From Schistosoma mansoni (Eukaryota > Platyhelminthes > Trematoda > Strigeidida > Schistosomatidae), in assembly GCF_000237925.1 (NCBI RefSeq), contig NC_031500.1:17571753-17635752 (forward strand): a DNA stretch of 64,000 nt, written 5' to 3'. The translations under genes were made by a program, and so were the position numbers. Each line of letters begins with the position of its first letter. The stretch's first letter is position 1. Shown piece by piece: positions 56,703 to 64,000 of the stretch. Under the pieces are notes generated by a model. That model ran no database searches and was not told the origin of the DNA. It saw nothing but the letters and a program-made list of their open reading frames with translations.

Positions 56703-59650
56703 CAGTCAGTCAGTCACAACTTAGAACTTCGTGCGTACACACGTACATCAGTTCGAGTTGCCATACCACATCAGTACAGAGATGCGGTTGTCTATTCAAA
56801 TCCCATAATGGTAGAAGTAGTAAGAGTACAAGCAGTAATACGAAAGATTAGGGTTTGAAGATGTTATTGAAGGAGTATAATCCAGTGAAATAAATTCGGA
56901 AAGAGAAGAAAGATCGAGACATGAAGAATTCAGATTAGAATTTGATAGAACACAAAGAGTGGATGTACCTTTGCCATTGCAAACCATTTTCAGCCATGTC
57001 ATTCAAAGTCTCTAACTGTTGATTGTTATCATCTCTCGGATCCCAACCAGGTAGTCTACACCTACCAACATCGCTCAGTCCACTTGTCAGTGAGTGACTC
57101 CATGGATTTGTATCATGTTTCGGTAAGGCCGCCCCTAACTTTCTTCCAACATACTCCTACTTCCTAGAACATTGGACGTCGGGGCAGTCAGTAGTTGGGC
57201 ATACGTAACACATATCCCAGCCATCTCAACTGATGAAGTTTCACTACTTCATAAATCGATGTGCTATCCTTATCTAAAACCCGTTTTCTAACAACTGCAT
57301 CACCTACTCGATGGTCCCAGGATATACGAGCCATGCTTCGAAGAAACCTATGATCGAATGCTAGTAGCCTACGAATATCTTCTACCCTTATCGGCCATGT
57401 TTCACTGTCATAAAGTAGGACGGACCGAACTGCTGCACGGTAAACTCGTTCTTTTGTTGCTAGACGGATATCTCGCCTACGCCATAAATGACGCAAGTTG
57501 GTGAAAGCTAGACGAGCCTTCTGTATCCACGCTGAGATTTTGTCACAAACCAGACCACAAGGGCTTATGAGGCTCTCAAGATAAGCGAGGCGGTCAACAC
57601 GCTCAACTATTTCACTCCCTATCATTAGTTCTGGTGCCGATGTGACCCAATCCTGAAGTAAAATTTTGCACTTCGAGGGAGAGAATCGCATCCCGAACAT
57701 GCCTGCATTGTTGCTTATAGTGGTCAGAAGACTGCATTTTGTCAGAGTTTTCACCAAATTGAACTATGTCATCGGCGTATTCTAAGTCAACAAGTGAGTC
57801 ACCTGGTAGAGGTCCAGCTCCTCTAAATGTAGGTGAGGAAAGTGTTATTTCTAAAAGCACGTCTACGATAAAGTTAAACAAGAATGGAGAGAGTGAACAG
57901 TCTTGACGAACACTACTTGCTGTAATCAATTCTGATGACAGTTCTCCATAAGCTCTAACTCGACCAGTTGTGTTCGAGTAGAGAGCCTTTTTAGGTTAAT
58001 GCACTTCTCTGGTACTCCTTTCAGTGACAAACAATGCCATAGAACATCATGAACAACGGAGTCAAATGTCGCCTTAAGGTCGAGAAATACTACTATTTTG
58101 GGGCGTCTGAATGTTCGTCTATGTTCTAAGACCTGACGTGGAGTGAATATCTGATCTATACAACCATGTGCCTCTAAATGCGTTGGTTCGGCCAAGAGTG
58201 GGTAGAGTCCGCTCTCTCTCTCCAAATGCTCTCATATGGCCACGCGTATATAGCCTCTGACAGGGAAGTCCTACTCACTGCCTTCTCACGACATTAATGT
58301 TGTTTACGAAATTGAGAGGACGAAAAGCGAATGTCCAGCGCTGTAACCGGGTTGGTGGATACGGAAAGTCCATTTAGGGGAGTTAGAAAATCCTGATTCC
58401 AAACCAATGATGCACATGGGCTGGCTCCAGTATCCTGAGGGAACAAATGGCGTATGAATCAATCGTTGGTCACCGGTTACCATGGGACTCCATCTCCTCA
58501 CGATGCTCAACCGCCTTGTGAATCAGATATCTAGGTCAAAGGCTCTGGGTGTGGCCCCCTAAGAAAACCACCTGCTTCGGTTTGGGCATCCGGGTAGTAA
58601 TACAGCTCTCACACAAATAAAATAAGAGTTGTGTGGCACATATGTATCTGGTTCTCCTTCGTACCAATGTTTATGTGTTCAAATATCTGGTCTATACAAC
58701 CACGTCCAGGTCGGAAACCAGCCTGGTTTTCTCTAGTCTGCTCTTTGCGAGCTTTGGTTAGGCGTCCAAGTATTATTGAAGCTAATATTTTAAACACTAT
58801 ATTGACCAAACTGATCCCTCTGTGATTGACACAAGAGGACTTTTATCCTTTCTTATAGACTGACACAATCAGTGATTGGGATCAGTCAGATGGAATTACG
58901 TCCAGTTCCCAGATTCTACCTAAGACCTCAGTCAATCTCGCTGCTAGTATTGAACCACCATCCTAAAAAATCTCAGGAGTAAACCTGTCAGGGCCTGCTG
59001 CTCTCCCTCGTTTTAGATTTCCTATAGCTTTTTCAACCTCGTAAAGAGTCGGAGGACTTACATCAATTTGCCATTCAGGACGACTGGGGATCGTGGGAAA
59101 CCGAAGTGTAGCTGAAGGCCACTTCAACTGATCCCTTAAGTGTTCTGCCAATCGACCCAATCTCCTAGATCAAGAATGAATAATATGACTTTCTTTTTGG
59201 AGATAGTTTCGCCAACAGTTGGGTTCTCATTACCTGTTTCTTTAACACTTCTGAATAGTTGTCTGATGTTACCTATTGCCGCTGCCTTTTCCATCCCTCT
59301 TGCTTTCGCTACCAACCACTGTTCACGATCGTTGCGTAGGCTTCTTGTTAACATGCGCCTAAGTTGACTCCGCTCTTCGTTATGTTCAGAGCCAGATGGG
59401 ATGAGTTTTCGAGCATCTATCAGTGCAGTAGGTGCTGCTGAGATCCAGTGTTTCTCCCTAACCTTATGGTTTACCTTACTAGCGGAAATCAAGGCTGTCT
59501 GCACAGCCTTTCGGATGTCATTTGACTCTGCCTCGGGGTGGGCACAATTTGTATGGCTGCCTAACTGTCTTTCTAGTTGTTCGTGAAATATATTCTTAAC
59601 TTGCCTATCATTAACCACCCGACCTAAGTTGTGTGAAAGTAAGCCCTGAA
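56703..59650 (-). mobile_element. LINE A-1, longest copy, split by R500
   Basis: 3' end at 56703 (cagtcagtcagtcacaac). Minus-strand coding blocks read upward: [51 protein letters not shown] (intact YADD), [26 protein letters not shown], then after R500 ENQAGFRPGRGCIDQIF, LKRGRAAGPDRFTPEIF and the pre-RT region (59618-59136). The endonuclease is missing. A few frame changes interrupt it. This copy gives the best view of the family: the ENQAGFR---G--DQIF and FLDLKA-FDSV blocks are typical of RTE-type RTs. Confidence 0.85.
58170..58681 (+). mobile_element. R500 inserted in LINE A, with ~24 bp target-site duplication
   Basis: It splits the LINE A codons for CIDQIF: AATATCTGATCTATACAACC (58147-58166) recurs as AATATCTGGTCTATACAACC (58683-58702), with the match extending a few bases. 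The element starts 'gcctctaaatgcgttgg' and ends 'atgtttatgtgttc', so it has almost no AATAA tail here. Confidence 0.85.
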
Positions 59651-59659
59651 CATCCTGGT

Positions 59660-62267
59660 AATGTCAAATTATTATGGCTCATGTATTTATCTGGCTATTC
59701 ATTTTGTGCAGAGGTTAACTTCCTATTGTACTGTATTAAGTGTTAAAAATCTTGTTTGTTCAGAAAGATAACCTCGTCCTCCATCCGTTCTGTTGCACGA
59801 ATTGAATAAGGATCAACAGTAGCCATAAGTCAATCCTCTCCCATAGATGAAATGAGGAGTAAGCATCGGTGCAATGAACGAGAACTGAAGTGTTAAGAAC
59901 TACTTTATTTTTTAATGAAAACTTACACAGTGGCTTGATAAAATATGAAAATCATAAGTTAAGTACATCATTTTTTCATCTTAGAGATGTCCTTTACAAA
60001 CTCAATTGTTCCTCTGATTCTGTTGTTATTGCAACTCCTCTCCGATTTCCTTCCTGTCTTCTTCATATCAATCTTCTACTGCCAGGCATTCCACTTGCGA
60101 CTGGCGTTACGTACCACTCACTTCTGTCAGCATAAGTAGCATACTCCACATCAGCACTAGAACTGCACTATGTCAACAAATTGATCGTCCAATATCAACG
60201 AGTTGTTTTCGAACGAATAGAATTAGCTTAAGGTCATAGTCAATGCCATGGCAATACCGCTCATTCGTGACCAAATCTACCTATGATATTACATCGTTCT
60301 CCATGGATTGATACTGAAAGCCGGGAGATACTGTGGAGTAGGAAAAAGTAATCATCTCAGAAGTCACCATGATCAAACAAACTTAGGGTTGTATTCCGTT
60401 TTATGATCCAGTGGTTAGTGATTAGAACGCACTGCCTGAACTAGTGATATCAGCCACATCAGTTAGCACCCTTAGGGAGAAACTGGATCTCCAGTTGAAG
60501 GCAAGCAGAGGGTTTAGAACATTTCACACGATCTAATTTTCTTATTTTGAGAACGGAAAGCTGATATTTTCTAAAGCATTCAGGACAGCTTTCATTCTAA
60601 TTTACTAATGTCTCGGTATTTGTTCTGAATCATTTGAGCAACATGAAGTCCTCAGAAACATCGACTGATTTCTAAAGAATATTTTTAACTTATTAAGACT
60701 GCAAAATACTGGAAAAACGTGATAAATTTAGTAAAGCTCATATATGACAACAACAATGTATTAACGAAAAAGCATAGCTAAACATATTTAAGTCTGAATG
60801 TATTAGTCGAATGGACATGCTAGCTAGAAAATCATTGGACTGCCGAACAAGTAGTGTTGTGGAGAATGAATAAAAACTAAGAAAATATTTTAAGTCAATC
60901 AACACTGAAAAAGGATAGGAAGAATGAGTCAATAGAACACAAATAAATATATACAAAATAAATGAGTTACTTGTTATTATCAGAAGGGTGCGCGTTCACA
61001 GGTCCAAATATTTATCCAAAATTGTGATTGTGTAGAAGTAATTCCAAGGAATGTCAGATATAGATCTGAAATGCCAGTGTATGATTGACAGGGTGTGGGC
61101 TGCATGATAATAGTTAAAAACATGCAACGGGACTGTTAGTAAACAGTTAGAAAACGACAGGCGGCAAAGTGAGAACGAGGTGTGCATGTGAACACGTGTA
61201 TTTAGCGAATAGTAATCCACGTGACATGAGGCAAGTGAACAGGAATAACGAAAGTCGACCTAAACACGATTCTTTAGTCTGTACAGCGTTTTTTTGTACA
61301 TCGGACACTATGATAAATAGTGTTGAAGATACCACAGGTATTGTGGTTTGACAAATCTTTACCAGTAACACCTATAATTGAGTCGCACCCAATTGAATCA
61401 AAAGTCAGAAGCAAGGAGGTTGGAAGATATATTTGATGGGTTATCAATGCATCGAGGAGTGACTGATCTTATCTGGCTAGTGATTGCAGGAGAAGTTGCT
61501 GAGGATACGACTAGTGTTCTAACCTTACAATTAGCTACCAGTAGTACCTTCTATAATAGAAACCCTTTTGGCCAAACAGAAATCAGAAGTCAGACGAGAA
61601 GAGGCAGGAAAGATATATATGATACGTTACCAATATATCGAGAGGCGTTAGTTCTTAACTGACTAATGAAACGTAGGAGCTGTGTCTCACGCCGAGTTGA
61701 AACGTGATCTGGTGTGAATGCATGACCGAGCGCCTCCAGCTAGATGAGTCCATGAAAACTAGTATGGTCAGCATCCAATGTCGAACATTTACACAGCTAT
61801 TGATTTTGGCGATTTATTTATAGCTACAGTTAACTCCCCGCTAGTGAGTTTGCATTGCCAGAAGTTTAAACCCAACGAGTTTGACGTGGGTAAACACTCT
61901 TCATGGCGAAAGCTTTTTCAAACTAAATTTCTTTTACCCCTATTCATACACCTAGTACTAAATGGGCCAGTATGACAGGAAAAATACAGACATCTTTGTA
62001 GATATTTTGTTTATATTTTCGAAATAAATTCTCAGCGTAAGTGAAATAGCATCTGTTATGACTGTCGAAAATGACTTACAGCACATCACTTGACAAATTT
62101 TCTGTCTTGTAACTAGATAACTACGCCTCTCTATTCTCACTACTGATGACTGAGACATAGATATTGTTGGATGAAGCAACTGTCAAGTTCAAAAATCACA
62201 AATGACCTTGATGGGGACTCGATCCATCCTCGATTAGCAGGTACATAGTGCTTACTACCCAAATATC
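59660..62267. other. Intergenic stretch; one imperfect duplication, no supported gene
   Basis: Two ~75 bp segments about 180 bp apart, near 61395-61475 and 61575-61655, resemble each other ('cagaagcaaggaggttggaagatatatttgatgggttatcaatgcatcg' and 'gaagaggcaggaaagatatatatgatacgttaccaatatatcg'). An open frame of 94 codons spans both, but it has no known family. The remainder is AT-rich and featureless to me. Confidence 0.5.
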
Positions 62268-62677
62268 ATGAATAAAACCTTAATCCTCGGTTTGAGGCAC
62301 TATGTCACATTAAATGCAGTTTTTCCAAATTTTTATGCTCATCGGACTAAATTATCTCCTATCTGTAGAAATGACTCGAAATTCCATTCGGTTCGTTGCA
62401 ACCAGATACAATACTCTCCATTCTCAAAAGTTTCACACCCTCCTAACTTTTTCAAAAGTCCTATCAGCTTGACAACTTATGCAAAGTTTTCTACCCAATC
62501 GGAGAACAATAGTCCATCAAATGTGAACGAAAACAATGAAAATGACTTGGAAAAAAGGAAATCTAGTCTAATAAAAAGATTCAAGGATGCCTATGCAATT
62601 TACGGGAAGGTTGTTCTGGTGATCCATGGTGTGACTTCATGTTTGTGGTTCGGACTGTTTTATTCACTGGCTTGCAC
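62268..62677 (+). CDS. FAM210-like (DUF1279) mitochondrial protein, first exon
   Basis: The frame opens MNKTLILGLRHYVTLNAVF and is rich in basic and hydroxylated residues, fitting a mitochondrial presequence. After a low-complexity Asn/Glu stretch (SNVNENNENDLEKR), the DUF1279 start is clear: LIKRFKDAYAIYGKVVLVIH followed by GVTSCLWFGLFYSLACT (compare KRFKEMYKKYG--L---H---S--WFG-FY in FAM210A/B). The exon ends at the donor ac|gtaag (GT at 62678), phase 2. The rest of the domain is not found before the terminal gap, so the gene continues in a long intron beyond the window. FAM210 proteins sit in the inner mitochondrial membrane; which paralogue (A or B) cannot be told. Confidence 0.8.
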
Positions 62678-62679
62678 GT

Positions 62680-63750
62680 AAGATATTTTTTTCCTTATCA
62701 CTCATATAATAACGAGTATCTCCATCAGCCTACGACTAGGATAAACTATGTTGAGTCATAGAGCTGCTCATCATTTGTTACGATTTTTACAAGTTATGGA
62801 GCTCCGTTTCTTTGACTGATATGATTTATCTAATTGTACGCCTTATCTACATGTCTATCTGAAATATGAAAACTTATTAGTACTTGAAACAACTAGTTTA
62901 CCCCTCAGTAAGGATAATACACTTCTTGAAAAACTAAGAATGCTGTGGACGCCTAAAGTTATGTGGCATCAGTTGCAGATGAGTAGTTACTCAACTTTTC
63001 CATCTATTTCATATTGACTAATCTTGAGTCAGTTCCCTTTATGTACCAACTATCTTCCATGCAACTTTGTTCATTAAAGGTAATAGGTTAAAGTGTTGCG
63101 TCAGGTCAATTTTCTACGCTCAATGTTCCGATTCTTTCGTTAAAATGAGTTGAGGATTATTAGATAAGTTTCGAAATAAAAATTGATTTTTTTCTAGACA
63201 CAAATAACACTATACAGAGCTTTTCAAAGTATATAAATTAATTGATTCGTAATCATCATTTACTACCAAATCCGTAGTATGATGTGAGCAACAATAGGTA
63301 CAAACACGGGAAACTGGTACATCCAATGCTTAGCCATTTGAGAATGGCAGTCTAATTTATCTTAGATATGAGAAACACATCTTTGACTTGGATTGATCAC
63401 TAGTCGCTTCAAACCACAGATAAATTAACACTTGAAATTTTCAATTAAGTACTAAGGGTCTACCCTACTGATAAAATTTAGTATTCTAGCCGTTGTAAGC
63501 AGCGATGCGAACATGTTCCGAATGCGATTCCCTCCAAATGCAAAATGTGGCTTTATAACTGGTTTTTGTAGCTACCCAGTGTGACAAATCACTTAACTAC
63601 TCCAGTTTTGTCTATTGTAACATTAAGTGCTTCAGTTGACTCAGTCGGTATCGGTTTACAACTTAATCCACTTATTTTTCCGTGATGTAATCTCCCCATC
63701 TCGTTCCCGTCTTTTATTATAACTCATTTATTTTGTAAGACGAGACCTTT
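62680..63750 (+). other. FAM210-like intron sequence; nothing recognised
   Basis: AT-rich, no repeat family or exon that I can support. Confidence 0.5.
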
Positions 63751-63754
63751 AGAT

Positions 63755-63966
63755 TAGTCAGCTTCAGTGTAGGACCAGTCACATGTATGCATCGTTCGAA
63801 GTTGCCACACCTCATTAGCACAACAAGATGATCACGAAAATCATCGAAGTAGTTACTTCAATGGCAGTAATATATAAAAAAAAGATTGTGTATAAGGATA
63901 TGGTACAAGAAGAAAGAATTCAGTCAGTCAGACTTAGTTCGTAGAAAGAAAGGTATAAAGCAATTT
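63755..63966 (-). mobile_element. LINE A-3 3' UTR, cut by the terminal gap
   Basis: 'cagcttcagtgtaggaccagtcac', 'gcatcgttcgaagttgccac', 'agaaagaattcagtcagtcagac' and 'tagaaagaaaggtataaagcaattt' match the copy at 30805-31100 in reverse. The internal cagtcagtcag suggests another nested end at about 63921. Confidence 0.6.
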
Positions 63967-64000
63967 NNNNNNNNNNNNNNNNNNNNNNNNNNNNNNNNNN
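63967..64000. other. Assembly gap at window end
   Basis: N to the last base. Confidence 0.99.

Noticed and set aside
61378-61662. 94-codon open frame with two similar segments as a repeat protein
   Set aside because: No known family, no splice or poly(A) context, and the similarity between segments is low; more likely decayed repeat DNA.

Overview
This is eukaryotic, AT-rich, repeat-dense DNA from a blood fluke, almost certainly genus Schistosoma. Three things point there: many retroposons carrying the schistosome type of hammerhead ribozyme (Sm-alpha-like), genes with minute 31-37 nt introns near the 5' end followed by very long introns, and abundant RTE-like, CR1-like, Penelope-like and gypsy elements of trematode type. 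I cannot fix the species. There are two assembly gaps: 200 N at 40908-41107, and N from 63967 to the end.

Five host genes can be supported. (1) Plus strand, 1380-12431: a nine-exon PRC1/Ase1/MAP65 spindle-midzone protein of about 603 residues. (2) Minus strand, 43489 down to 15791: a Golgi GH99 endo-alpha-1,2-mannosidase (MANEA) in six visible exons over 27.7 kb. Nearly all of its length is retroposon-filled intron, and only the extreme N-terminus is unresolved. (3) Plus strand, 17949-18195, nested antisense inside a MANEA intron: a two-exon, 48-residue secreted peptide ending RSFLRFG-stop, which I read as a candidate FLRFamide-type neuropeptide precursor with a TATA-like box and a poly(A) signal. 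(4) Minus strand, 51821 down to 48633: a complete two-exon guanylate kinase (201 aa). (5) Plus strand, from 62268: the first exon of a FAM210/DUF1279 mitochondrial protein that continues beyond its donor site.

The rest is mobile DNA. I use working names. LINE A is an RTE-like LINE with a CAGT-repeat 3' end. LINE B is an RTE/SR2-like LINE with a GTAA-type tail. R500 is a retroposon of about 510-530 bp with an AATAA-rich tail and clear target-site duplications. SINE2 is a 224 bp tRNA-derived SINE with a hammerhead core distinct from Sm-alpha. There are also Sm-alpha-like SINEs, a tRNA-Cys-like SINE with a third hammerhead-like core, one degraded CR1 element with a PHD-type ORF1, a Penelope-like 3' end, gypsy remnants and several solo LTRs.

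The most notable structures are these. Several SINE2 insertions are inverted dimers flanked by target-site duplications. Three chimeras join the 5' part of R500 to the 3' end of three different retroposons. Nested insertions have readable target-site duplications. At MANEA exon 2 the splice acceptor directly abuts a gypsy remnant. Long stretches with no recognisable gene are 12432-15790, 43500-48632 and 59660-62267; apart from the repeats listed I see nothing convincing in them.
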